Made by a program: the position numbers and the translations under genes. Of a stretch of 64,000 bases of DNA, positions 43,769 to 53,982 are shown piece by piece; the first letter of the stretch is position 1; each line of letters opens with the position of its first letter. Source of the stretch: Glycine soja (taxonomy: Eukaryota; Streptophyta; Magnoliopsida; Fabales; Fabaceae); contig NC_041016.1 in assembly GCF_004193775.1 (NCBI RefSeq), positions 36,915,334-36,979,333 of the forward strand, written 5' to 3'. Under the pieces are notes generated by a model. That model made no database searches, was not told where the DNA came from, and was given only the letters and a program-made list of their open reading frames with translations.

Positions 43769-44514
43769 CTTAGTAATTGGGGTGCACTCAGAAATCTTCC
43801 TCAAGAAGTCTCTGGGCTGCAAGCACCTCCCTTTTTTCCTATAAATAGGGGAGGGGGCTGTTTCAAAAATGTTCATGACCCCTAGGCTATACATTTCAGC
43901 TGTTTTGGGTGAAAAAATGTGTTTCCATGAAGAAAATCCAAGCCAAGGTGCTGTCGTAATGCTTCTGAGACGTTTTCGTGACCAAATCAGTGAAGATTTT
44001 CCGCCGTTCTTTGCCTGTTCTTCGGTCTTCAACCGGTAAATTTTTGAATCCGAGACATTCAATTCATTTCTTGTTTTGTTTGCTTTCATCTTCATCTCGT
44101 TCACTTTCGATTTTCTTTTCTTCCGTTTTTAACGAGCTTGTTACCGTTTATTTAAGCCATTATCTCGCCTAATAAATGATAAAATGAATTTCAACCAGTC
44201 ATTTGTGTTGTAATCTCGTTTAATCATTGCTAAAATAAAATATAACCTCGGTTAAATCAAAAAAAGGCAAAATAATAATAGAATAATCAAAATATCTTGA
44301 AAAAATTAATAATAAAATAATCAAAATATCTTGAAAAAATAATAATAAAATAATCAAAATATCTTTGAATAAAATAATCAAAAAAATCAATCGAACGTTT
44401 TTCTTTTGAAGTTTCCTTGAATGAATTGACTAATAAATAAAGTGAAACTAAGGCTAAAATCAACTCACAAATCAAGCTTTGTCCACAAAAGTCACTTAAA
44501 ACCGTTTTAAGGTC
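43769..44514 (+). repeat. Fragment of an older Ogre-family LTR
   Basis: It resembles the 2047-3386 LTR: 'cctataaataggggagggggctg' (43830-43862), 'gaaaatccaagccaaggtgct', 'cgttctttgcctgttcttcggtcttcaaccggtaaa' (44003-44041), and 'ttaagccattatctcgcctaataaatgataaaatgaatttcaacc'. It has no 5' terminus and stops inside the LTR at 44514, where the minus-strand sequence begins. It probably represents the LTR into which one of the flanking elements inserted. Confidence 0.7.
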
Positions 44515-44765
44515 TGTCGCAACCTACCCTTCGGCGGGAGGGCGACGCGTGACTCGTGGGTGCGTGTTCCAAGAAATGAATACGCGTGAAGTCGCCACCA
44601 ACGTTTATTTGAGGAAAACGTCGGAAAAACCGGAAAAGACGTGATCTACAAACTTTTAGTGAAAGGTTCGGGAGTTGTATTTACGCACGGGGAAGGTATT
44701 AGCACCCCACAAGGGACGGCAACCTTTAATCAAATGTGCAAACATGACTTCAATTTGTTTTATGT
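44515..44765 (-). repeat. 3'-terminal 250 bp of an Ogre LTR, joined to leader sequence
   Basis: Plus-strand text starts TGTCGCAACCTACCC like 45355 and 62718, so it is the 3' end of an LTR in minus orientation. After 'caaatgtgcaaacatgacttcaatt..ttttatgttc' it jumps at about 44765 into Ogre leader ('agtatgacaatattcac'). The junction has no TSD and looks like illegitimate recombination. Confidence 0.75.
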
Positions 44766-45333
44766 TCATAGTATGACAATATTCACAAAATATAAGCAAA
44801 AGGGTACTTGACACTTATGCATGGCAGTGTGAAAAAATGGCACGCAGCGTATCCGCTTCGTGCCCCTATTCAAGGGACCTATATGGGAGAGAGCTAAAAG
44901 GGTTTTTAGTGATAATCCCCAAGGTGGTCATATCTCTCTTGATGGTCTCTAGAGGTATCATCCTCTTCGAAGAACATATTGCAGCAGTAGGGACTACTAG
45001 CAACAATATGTTATCAAAGAGAAAAACTCTAGATGAGGGTTCACTGTAATCAAGCAAGTCGGAGACCTAGCATGATCACAGATTCACCTCCACTCCTTAT
45101 GTTCCCACGAACCCGGGTATAGGGCCCTTTTTCAAATCACCGTGTGTGCAAATAGTGTTGGTGTTTGTGTGCATCAAATGAAAATATTTACCTCATGCAT
45201 ACATTTTGAAACACACTAAAAGCATCAAAGAGTTATATGCACAAGAACATAAGGAAAATAAAGGGAAAGCAACAAAGGAGGATGTCATGATAAAACATTG
45301 CACAAGACTAAATGGCCTAACTCTAAAAAAAGA
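44766..45333 (-). other. Ogre leader (5' UTR), minus strand
   Basis: It matches 62140-62696 closely: 'gcatggcagtgtgaaa', 'cgtgcccctatt', 'gttcccacgaacccgggtatagggccc', 'aagtcggagacctagcatgatcacagattcacc'. Noncoding. It ends at the PBS and so belongs downstream of the LTR at 45355-47136. Confidence 0.8.
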
Positions 45334-45352
45334 GTCCCCAGTGGAGTCGCCA
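45334..45352 (-). other. Ogre primer binding site (tRNA-Arg type)
   Basis: In element sense TGGCGACTCCACTGGGGAC, two bases from the LTR end. This is the PBS reported for Ogre-type elements, complementary to the 3' end of a tRNA-Arg. Confidence 0.85.
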
Positions 45353-45354
45353 AC

Positions 45355-47136
45355 TGTCGCAACCTACCCTTCGGTGGGAGGGCGACGTGTGACCCGCGGG
45401 TGCGTGTTCCAAGAAATGAATACGCGCGGAGTCGCCACCAACGTTTATTTGAGGAAAACGTCAGAAAAACCGGAAAAGACATGATCTACGAACTTTTATT
45501 GAAAGGTTCGGGAGTTGTATTTACGCACAGGGAAGGTATTAGCACCCTACACGTCCGTCACAAGGGATGACAACCTTTAATCAAATGTGCAAACATGACT
45601 TCAATTTCTTTTATGTTCCCTTTTACGTCTTTATGTCTTTTTGTACCTTTTATATTTTTTATCTTTTTGTGGTCGACAAGGGTGTTTCCCTTGCTCCTGC
45701 GTATCCCTCGATTGTGATAAGGAAATCAGACCTACGTAGTTCTTTTGTGAACAAAGCGTTTTGGTTAAGTTATTTTTTTATCCTTTTTTGCAAGATATGT
45801 TTTTATTGAATGAAAGGTCATTTAAGGCGTTGAACCATTAGACAATCTTTCGATTCTTTTTGAAAAGTTAGAAAAACATTAAGGCATTGGACCATTAATG
45901 ATTTCTTTATTTTTGAAAGAGGTAACAAAGTTACATATTGATTTTAGGCTTTTTAGAAATCTACACTTAACCAATAAAAGCGGAAAAGACCATTTCAAGG
46001 CGTTGGACCTTTGAAAATGGCTTTTTTAGGCGATGACAAAAGTTTGGTTTATGAATTGATTTTAGCCTTAGTTTCACTTTGGTTATTAGTCGATTCGATT
46101 TAAGAAAGAGAAATCCCAAAGAAAAACGTCCGATTGATTTTTTTATTTATTTTATTAAAAGATATTTTTTATTATTATATTATTATTCTACCTCTTTTTG
46201 GTTTCCAACATGGTTACGGCATGACCGAATAGTCGGATTTCATTTTAACGGATATTACAATTCAAATGATCGGTGGAAATTTATTTTATTTTTTGATTAG
46301 ACGAGAAAATGACTTAAGTAAATGACTAAAGCACGTCAAAAGGGGGTACAGAAAGTAAATGAAATGAAAATAAAAGCACCTGAAAACAAATGAGGACCAC
46401 AAAGGGTACAAAGAATGAATTGAAAAGTTCGATTTCGGGAACTTATCGGTTAAAGACCGAAGAACGACGAAGAACAAACGAAGAACGGTTTAAAATCTTC
46501 GCGAAATCACCCACGGAAACGTTACGGAAGCGCCTTGGCTTGGATTTTCTTCACGGAAACAATTTTTCCCACTAATTTTAAGTGAATCTCAGATACCAGG
46601 AGGGTTGAACATTTTTGTTCTTCCCTCCTTCCCCTATTTATAGGAAAAGGAAGGAGATGCTTGCCACCCAGCTTGCCCAGGCGAGCTAGGTTGCTTTCTC
46701 CAGAAGCAACCGCCTTCTGAAGGAACATCCTGGAAGGCCCAAGTGGGCCTGGTTGCTATTTGAACCCCCATTTTTACTAAATACACCCCCTGCCTTTTTT
46801 GGTGATTCTTTTTCCGTAAAGTTACGGAAACTTACGAATTTCGTAACGATACTTGTTTTCTTTCCGTAATGTTGCGGAACCTTACGGATTACGTAATCAT
46901 CCCTTTTTTGCCTTCCAGAACGTTACAGAACTTTACGGATTGCGCACTAACACTTCCTTTTAATTTCCAGCATGTCACGGAACTTCACGGATTGTGCTAC
47001 AACGATTTTCTTTTGGCTTCCGGCATGTCTCGGAACTTCACAAATTGCCTAACCATGGGTGCCAAATACCTCGAGTGGTCAAACGAGGGTCGCATCCCAA
47101 CAACAGATGGTCCTCGGACAAAATTAGGGTATGACA
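45355..47136 (-). repeat. Full-length Ogre LTR flanked by both a PBS and a PPT
   Basis: 1782 bp, plus-strand text TGTCGCAACC...GGGTATGACA. It has a PBS on its downstream side (45334) and a PPT on its upstream side (47137), so it serves as 3' LTR for one internal region and 5' LTR for another. It contains the CTACGTAG hairpin (45692-45744). It is close in subfamily to 42000-43768, to which it is inverted. Confidence 0.9.
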
Positions 47137-47152
47137 GTTGCCCCTCTTTACT
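47137..47152 (-). other. Polypurine tract, minus-strand Ogre
   Basis: Plus strand 'gttgcccctctttact', reverse complement of the tract at 41984-41999. It places the LTR at 45355-47136 as the 3' LTR of sequence lying to the right. Confidence 0.85.
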
Positions 47153-47506
47153 TGTCTTTTATTGGAGATAAAAGGGAAGTAAAGAGAAGACACTAATTTT
47201 TGTTCGAGAGAAACACCATTCGGCCAGTGAACCTCCCTACCAGCGGAACCTGCAAAAATTTGAAAATGATCAGTACCGACACATCATCCTGATACTGTCG
47301 AATTTGTTCCTCTTGGTTGATACAAGACGTAGAATGACCATAATTTGTCTCCACGTTTTGTTGGACATGATCAAGCCTGGGCGGCGAGACACGGAATGAC
47401 CATAATTTGTCTCTGCGTGCCACCGGACACGATCGCCTTTGGATGGCGAAAAGGTGCGCGAAATGACCATAATTTGTCTCCGCCCACCTCTCGACTTACT
47501 GTCCCC
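47153..47506 (-). other. Ogre 3' UTR, PPT-proximal part with degenerate repeats
   Basis: It contains 'gaatgaccataatttgtctc' at three places (47333, 47395, 47462), degenerate versions of the core in the 128-bp array of the plus-strand copy. No coding potential. Confidence 0.75.
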
Positions 47507-47838
47507 GAATGACAAAGGGCACAGAATCTGTCTCTGCACGTTTATCACTCGACTTGCGAAATCTGAATGACAAAGGGCGCAGAATTTGTCTCTGCGCGTT
47601 TACCACCCAACTTGTTGTTCCTGAATGATAAAGGGCACATAATTCATCTTGGCGCGTTTATCACCCAATTTGCAAAATCTGAATGGCAAAGGGCGAAAAA
47701 TTCGTCTATGCACGTTTACCACTCGACTCGATGCTCCTGAATGATAAAGGATACAGAATCTGTCTCTGCGCGTTTACCACCCAACTTGTTGTTCCTTAAT
47801 GATAAAGGGCGCAAAATCTATCTCTGGGCGTTTACCAC
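47507..47838 (-). repeat. 58-bp tandem repeat array, left part
   Basis: 'gaatgayaaaggg' recurs at 47507, 47565, 47623, 47681, 47739 and 47797, exactly 58 bp apart, with alternating 'cgcgtttaccacccaacttgttgttc' and 'cgtttatcactcgacttgcgaaatc' halves that suggest a 116-bp higher-order unit. The array is interrupted by a solo LTR at 47839 and continues at 49005. Confidence 0.92.
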
Positions 47839-48999
47839 TGATCGAGGCCGTACCCGAATCAAATAAACATGAAAATGCAGTAATTAGGAACTGATCCTAG
47901 GTCGTTTCCCAACGAGCAATGATAAACCAAATGTTCATAATACACTTGCAGTAATAGTAACGATTGGGGGGGGGGGTTTGTTTGTTTTGTGATTTAAAGG
48001 ACAGAACAAGTAAACTGGAATACGAAACTACTAATATTAGAAATGGGTTGTTTCCTCTGATTCAGAAGCCATTCTCTTATCCTGGGTTATGGAGAATTCG
48101 TCCCTAACAGTTAACCACTTAATCCAACCCTATTTCAATTTACTAAGCGAAAATCAACTTAGGGTTGTCAATACGTGATTAGGCAACACATACACCCGTT
48201 AGCCCTTCGTCCATTAAGCATGAACACAAGTTAGGCTCAGAGGCAATTAATCGAACACGAAGCGTGCACTGATAAATGTTCACGAATTTGGGTTAACTGG
48301 TGAAGGGGAAACTGCCAAGAAGCCACATTATAAACGAAACCTCAAAGAGAGTTGGGCTTCGTCCTCAAAAGGAAACAACACCAGAAAATCTAGCCTTTCG
48401 TAGATTCAAACAGAAAACGCAAATGAAACTAAAAGCAGAAACGTAAATGAAACAGAAACGGAAATGAAAGTAGAAACGTAAATGAAGCAGAAACGTTAAT
48501 GAAAGTAGAAGAAGAAACAAGAATGAAATTGTTATTAGAAGAAGAAAATGGAAAATTGCATTAATAACGAAACAGTAGCATTCAAGCAAAAAAACGTAAA
48601 AACCTAAACAAAGCTCTGAATAATGAATAACATAACAGAATAGCCTTGCACGAATCCCAAGGCTGCTATTTAAAAAGAGTCACTCAAAGTCACTGGAACC
48701 TATTACAATACTCTGGCCCAAAACGAAATAAACACTGAACCGCATAAAATAAAATTGCAAAATTTCCTAATTAGAAATTAACTAAGGTAAGCGCTGCTTT
48801 ATTTGCCCTCTTCAAGTCCACAACCAAAATCTGGATTAAGCCCAATGTTTCATTAATTCCTGAAATTAGATTAAAAACATCAAATTAGCTAAATGAGCCC
48901 AAATAATAAAACTGCCTAATTAATTGACAATTAAGACCAATCAGTAATTAAAATGGTGCAAAAAAGGTTTAGAAAATAGAAGAAAATGATGGCACATCA
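47839..48999 (-). repeat. Solo LTR of an unassigned family inside the 58-bp array
   Basis: Plus-strand text TGATCGAGGCC...GGCACATCA, flanked by accac (47834-47838) and acaac (49000-49004), a 5-bp duplication with one change. The array phrase 'cgtttaccac|ccaacttgttg' is restored when the insert is removed. Orientation is minus by comparison with the copy at 57331, which has its PPT on the right. A poly-G run is at 47967-47977. The AATG-rich block 48415-48540 ('gaaacgtaaatgaa') is a degenerate short repeat. Confidence 0.85.
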
Positions 49000-49140
49000 A
49001 CAACCCAACTTGTTGTTCCTGAATGATAAAGGGCGTAGAATTCGTCTATGCGCGTTTATCCACTCAGCTTGCTACTCTTGAATGATAAAGGGCATAGAAT
49101 TCGTCTATGAGCGTTTATCACCCATCGAGCGTGCGAATAA
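49000..49140 (-). repeat. 58-bp tandem repeat array, right part
   Basis: Two or more further units ('gaatgataaagggcgtagaattcgtctatgcgcgtttat') continue the array after the solo LTR and lead into the 130-bp array at 49141. Confidence 0.9.
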
Positions 49141-50160
49141 CCGCATGTCATCGGGCCCGTCGCCTCTGGATGACATAAGGCAAAGAAGACGATGTTAGTC
49201 TCTGCGTGCTATCATGCTTTGAGTCTTATAGATAGCAAAAGTATTTTAAAAGTGCAGGACCAAATGGTTCCCGCATCTCATCGGGCCCGTCGCCTCTGGA
49301 TGACAAAAGGCGCAGAAGACGATGCTAGTCTCTGCGTGCTATCATGCTTGGAGTCTTATAGATAGCAAAAGTATTTTAAAAGTGCGGGACCAAATGGTTC
49401 CCGTATGTCATCGGGCCCGCCGCCTCTGGATGACAAAAGGCACAGAAGACGACGTCAGTCTCTGCGTGCTATCATGCTTTGAGTCTTATAGATAGCAAAA
49501 GTATTTTAAAAGTGCGGGACCAAATGTTTCCCGCATGTCATCGGGCCCGCCGCCTCTGGATGACAAAAGGCGCAGAAGACGACGTTAGTCTCTGCGTGCT
49601 ATCATGATTTGAGTCTTATAGATAGCAAAAAAGCTGTGGGGCCAAATGGTTCCCATATGTCATCGGGCCGGCCGCCTCTGGATGACAAAAGGCGCAGAAG
49701 ATGACGTTAGTCTCTGCGTGCTATCATGCTTTGAGTCTTATAGATAGCAAAAGTATTTTAAAAGTGCGGGACCAAATGGTTCCCGCATGTCATCGGGCCC
49801 GCCGCCTCTGGATGACAAAAGGCACAGAAGATGACGTTAGTCTCTGCGTGCTATCATGCTTTGAGTCTTATAGATAGCAAAAAAGGTGTGGGACCAAATG
49901 GTTCCCGCATGTCATCGGGCCCGTCGCCTCTGGATGACAAAAGGTGCAGAAGACGACGTTAGTCTCTGCGTGCTATCATGCTTTGAGTCTTATAGATAGA
50001 AAAAGTATTTTAAAAGTGTGAGACCAAATGGTTCCCACATGTCATCGGGCCCGCCGCCTCTAGATGACAAAAGCCGCAGAAGACGACGTTAGTCTCTGCG
50101 TGCTATCATGCTTTGAGTCTTATTGATAGCAAAAGTATTTTAAAAGTGCAGATAACCACT
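49141..50160 (-). repeat. 130-bp tandem repeat array in minus-strand Ogre 3' UTR
   Basis: 'gtcatcgggcc' recurs at about 49147, 49277, 49407, 49537, 49659, 49789, 49911 and 50041: eight units of 130 bp (122 in two that lack an 8-bp stretch around 'gtattttaaa'). About half of each unit is the reverse complement of the core in the 128-bp array at 40938-41790. The other half ('atgctttgagtcttatagatagcaaaagtattttaaaagtg') is different. Confidence 0.93.
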
Positions 50161-51126
50161 TGGTTATCTCCGCATGTCACGTGACTCCAGGGTCAGTATG
50201 ACAGAAATTGCCTGCGCGGAAGATGACGTAAATTTCTGCGTGTCAACAGGCTTGTTGGTCGCGATTGACAAAGGGTGCAGAAGACGACTTTAGTCTCTGC
50301 GTGCTATCATGCTTTGAGTCTTAGAGATAGCAAAATAAAGTTTAAACGGATAACCACTCGGGTATCTCCGCATGTCACGTGACTCCAAGGTCAGTATGAC
50401 AGAAATTGTGGGGCGGCCGACAAAAGCGAGGCTCTTGCTCCTACGTATCCTCAATGAGGAACTCAGACCTACGTAGTTCTGGATAACTTGTGAGACTAAA
50501 AATAGTCTCGGTGTTTCTTTCACTAAAATGAGAACATGCTTTAGTGAAGAGAGAAAACTTCTAACTAATCAGAGCAACATATGCTTTTCGGATGAAAAAC
50601 AATGTGTCTACCGGGGAAGGGGAGTATGCTGATGAAATCTTCTCATAACCACAAATGAGATTTTGGATGTTAGCATTTCGTTTCTAAATGACCATTTAGA
50701 GGAAACACTAGGTTCAACAAAAATAGAAGAAAATCACTCAAAGTGTATTAATCTCACTCAGGTAAGTGTTTCGTCCTAATTCCAAGCCATAGATATGCCA
50801 TGACTTGATCTTGCAAATCATTTCCTATCAAATCAAAGATTACATGCGTGATCATGGATCAGTAGGACTTTTCCTTGGGAATGGTGTTTTTTTTTTGTGG
50901 GAATTTTGGCTTTGAATGTTTTTGGCCTTTTCCTTTTCTGTTTTTTTTTAGTGCGGGGCGAAAAAGTCGCTGACACAGGATTTTGGTTGGCAATCAAAGG
51001 GAGAGGACCACTTTAGGTCGTGGTTTCCTTTCTTTCTTGTTTACTTGGTGATAACTCTGTATTTGTTCAGATGTCGTCTAGTCCAAAGACCTTTTTGTAT
51101 ATTTCTTCAGTTTTCTTCCGATCTTT
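50161..51126 (-). other. Ogre 3' UTR, with an orphan LTR hairpin copy
   Basis: It includes two partial units with 'ggttatctccgcatgtcacgtgactcc' (50165 and 50365), then 'cgacaaaagcgaggctcttgctcctacgtatcctcaatgaggaactcagacctacgtagttct' (split here only for description; 50422-50480), which is the LTR hairpin block outside any LTR. The segment 50700-50880 matches 40840-40930 in reverse. No ORF. Confidence 0.7.
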
Positions 51127-51400
51127 GATCGGGAATTTTCTTTCTTTCTTTTTTTTTTTTTGCTTTCTCCCACTCTTCGATTGGGAATTTTTCCTTTTTT
51201 GCTTTCTCCCTTTCTTTGATTGGGAATTTTCCTTCTTTTTGTGTTTTCTCCCTTTCTTTGATTGGGAATTTTCCTTCTCCCTTTCTTTGATTGGGAATTT
51301 TCCTTCTCCCTTTCTTTGATTGGGAATTTTCCTTCTTTTTGTGTCTCCTCCCTTTCTTTGATTGGGAATTTTCCTTCATTTTGTGTCTTCTTTCGAGGGC
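51127..51400 (-). repeat. Modular 29/42-bp repeat (GATTGGGAATTTTCC)
   Basis: 'gattgggaatttt' occurs at 51127 (one change), 51179, 51218, 51260, 51289, 51318 and 51360. Spacings are 52, 39, 42, 29, 29 and 42, so the unit exists with or without a 13-bp 'tttttgtgttttc' insert. It is an expansion of the block at 40490-40600. The apparent long ORFs on both strands are by-products of repetition without stops. Confidence 0.85.
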
Positions 51401-51959
51401 AAGGATTGACATTCTCACCCTGGGTCAAGGTTTATGGTAAGTCGGGATTTTGGCTCAAGGCTTATAGCACGGCTGGACATGATATATGTCAGGGTTTGGT
51501 TCGGTTCAATGATAAAAGGGGATGTCCCACATTATTTCCATGACACAAATGCAACAATGATGATTTGGAAATTTTATGCAAAACTAGTCGTGCATGCACC
51601 TATGTGGACACTCAAGTGTCGAAAAAAAAAATTAGTTATGTGATGCTAGGGCTCATAATTCATTCTCTCTACTTTAGTCAACCCAGTGTTTCCAAAATAT
51701 GTTCTTTTATCAATTTGTGCATTCATCCTAGTCTATTTTGGGTGTTCAGGAAAATTTTCACAACGTTCACCCTTCAAATGTGTACACACATTTTTTTTCA
51801 AAAACTGGTTATGATCAGTGATTTTTTTCAAAGAAAAGCTAGAAGTCATCTCTATTCAAAAGCATGTTGGTTTTTTAGCTAGACAACTTATTTTTCTCTT
51901 TTATCTTTTTTTTTATCATTTGTTTATTTCTTTTTCTTGTTTGTTTTTGTTTTTTCCCA
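51401..51959 (-). other. Ogre 3' UTR, central part
   Basis: It matches 40045-40480 of the plus-strand element in reverse ('catgatatatgtcagggtttggtt', 'ccacattatttccatgacacaaatgcaacaatgatg'). Noncoding. Confidence 0.75.
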
Positions 51960-52195
51960 TTTTTTTATGAGGTATTTTGCTACCTAAACATGTGTATATT
52001 TTTGTGAGGTATTTTTGCTATATACATGCATATCCAAGGTATCTTGCTACCTAAACATACATATATATGTTTTGTGAGGTATTTTTGCTATATACATGCA
52101 TATCCAAGGTATCTTCCTACCTAAACATACATATATATCTTTTGTAAAGTATTTTTTGCTACATACATGCATATCCAAGGTATCTTGCTACCTAA

Positions 52196-52235
<40 letters not shown>

Positions 52236-52330
52236 TTTGTGAAGTATTTTTTGTTACATACATGCATATCCAAGGTATCTTTCTACCTAATCATACATAT
52301 ATATATATATAAATTTTGTGAGGTATGACT
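51960..52330. repeat. About 70-bp tandem repeat with embedded (TA)n
   Basis: 'tatccaaggtatct' recurs at about 52031, 52101, 52172 and 52267. The unit reads 'tttgtgaggtattttt.gctatatacatgca' then 'ccaaggtatcttgctacctaaacatacatatatat'. The last spacing is longer because of an expanded (TA)n run at 52202-52230. Confidence 0.85.
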
Positions 52331-52556
52331 ACCTTCCGAGCTTGTGCTTGTTTTATTTAAATTACCAAGATCCTGAGCAACTAGGTGTGTCCTACTACGA
52401 CTAGAGAAACAAAGGTGATCAAATTACAAGCAGAGATTTAAAAGGTACTAGGTTGCCTCCTAGTAGCGCTTCTTTAACGTCTTGAACTGGACGCCTGATG
52501 ACTTGTCGGTCACGGACCTAGTACTTTTGCTTAGCTTTGGCTTTGGACTTGGTCAC
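52331..52556 (-). other. Sequence after the Ogre ORF3 fragment, with Athila-type tail motif
   Basis: 'aggttgcctcctagtagcgcttctttaacgt' (52447-52477) is the reverse complement of the 'agcgcttcctaggaggcaacc' motif found after Athila-like coding regions at 20991 and 25364. No ORF. The motif may have been exchanged between element types. Confidence 0.5.
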
Positions 52557-53215
52557 CTATTGGTCGACCATGTGTCGTAGGCAATACTCTAACCTTTTTG
52601 TGGATGAGCTGAGGGGCTCTTGAGGTGGCGGCGATGCATTTGTTGCTTGTTGCTGGCCATCCCCAGGCTGTTGTGGTGTCTTGCCCTCTGCCTGTCTGGG
52701 GGCGCAATACTTCTTGATGAAAGCTCGGTTAGTAGGAGGCCTGATGATCTTGCTGGGGATGACGGGCACTCCATAGAACTGACAAAGGCCCGTAATCAGA
52801 GCTGGAAGCCCCAGGGCCCTGTTGGACTTCTTTGGGTCCACAAGGTGTCCTGCGGGCGCGATCCCTGCAAACAATGGATGACATCAGAAATCAGTTTGAA
52901 CTATATGCATACTTACCTATGTCGTGATGGCATGACTGTAGGACTGATAGAGGCCCGTAAGCAAAGCTGGAAACCCCAGGGCCCTGTTGGACTTCTCCGG
53001 GTCCACTGGGTGTCTTGTGGGCGCAACCCCTGCAAATAGTAGATGGCATTAGAAATCAGTTAAGCCACGTAACCAAAGCTGAAAACCCCAGGGCCTTGTC
53101 GGACTCCTCCGGGTCCACTGGGTGCCTTGTGGGCACGATCCCTGCAAATAGTGGATGGCATCAGAAATCAGTTTAGCCATATGCATACTTACCTATGTCG
53201 TGACGGCACAAACCA
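52557..53215 (-). pseudogene. Ogre ORF3 C-terminal fragment with internal triplication
   Basis: The minus-strand frame 52557-52874 gives 'NRALGLPALITGLCQFYGVPV' and 'RPPTNRAFIKKYCAPRQ', clearly homologous to 39000-39210 of the plus-strand element. To its right a segment that includes 'ccccagggccctgttggacttc' and 'atggatgacatcagaaatcag' is repeated three times (about 52780-52930, 52945-53060 and 53065-53215). The N-terminal half of ORF3 is missing. Dead gene. Confidence 0.8.
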
Positions 53216-53556
53216 ACCGATACTTTCACTGGGGGAGATTGGCATTGCGGTCGCTGGGCAGAATGTTGCTAAGTAGCAACGTCATTTATATCTGTGTAAG
53301 AGTGGTCATGTTGGTGAGCATGATCCACACTCGTCTTTTTGCAACGGCACGGGTGAAATCTTGCCCCGGTATGCATAGTAGCTGCGTGATAGCCTCCCTC
53401 TCTGGTTGTGCTCGCATAGTTGGCCCTCCTCCAGGATCAGGGGGTGGCCCCAAAGTTGATAAAAGGAAACTACTGGCCCCTTAACCGGGAGCGCAAGTCT
53501 CGGTTAAGCATTAAGGGCAGAGGACCTTAAATTCTCTTAAGGTGCGGATGTGGAGC
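53216..53556. other. Unassigned spacer
   Basis: No ORF over 80 codons with recognisable features. It may be decayed ORF3 or integrase-end sequence of the minus-strand Ogre element. Confidence 0.3.
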
Positions 53557-53982
53557 CCACTGAAGGCGAGAGCGTGTAGCCCTCTAACGGCAAGAGTGTG
53601 TAGCCCTCTGACGGCGAGGACGTGTACTCCTCTAAAATGGAGGATGTGTAGTCCTCTGAAGGCGAGAGCGTGTAGCCCTCTAAAGGCGAGAGTGTGTAGC
53701 CCTCTGAAGGCGAGGACGTGTAGTCCTCTGAAGATGAGGATGTTTGGTCCTCTGAAGATGAGGATGTTTGGTCCTCGGAAGAGGAGGATGTTTGGTCCTC
53801 TGAAGGCGAGGACGTGTAGCCCTCTGAAGGCGAGGACGTGTAGTCCTCTGAAGATGAGGACGTGTAGTCCTCTGAAGATGAGGATGTTTGGTCCTCTAAA
53901 GGCGAGGGCGTGTAGCCCTCTGATGGCGAGGACGTGTAGTCCTCTAATGGCGAGGGCATGCGGCCCTCTGAAGGCGATAGGT
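53557..53982. repeat. 24-bp minisatellite (CCTCTGAAGGCGAGGACGTGTAGT-type)
   Basis: About 18 units of 24 bp. For example, 'cctctgaag' starts at 53701, 53725 and 53749. Variants alternate 'ggcgaggacgtgtag' and 'atgaggatgtttgg'. Since 24 is a multiple of three, several frames stay open on both strands and translate as octapeptide repeats, but no promoter, start context or homologue supports a gene. Confidence 0.93.

Noticed and set aside
40938..50160. CRISPR-like appearance of regularly spaced repeats
   Set aside because: Units are contiguous tandem repeats of 128, 130 or 58 bp without unique spacers or cas genes, in plant retrotransposon DNA.
51078..51428. Lys/Glu-rich ORFs opposite the GATTGGGAATTTTCC repeats
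   Set aside because: Repeat-derived frames open on both strands. The counterpart in the plus-strand Ogre copy is noncoding 3' UTR.
53150..53215. Possible very short intron in the minus ORF3 (AG/GTAAGT ... TTTGCAG/GG)
   Set aside because: The enclosed 51 bp is below usual plant intron size and itself translates to sequence homologous to ORF3 of the other copy.
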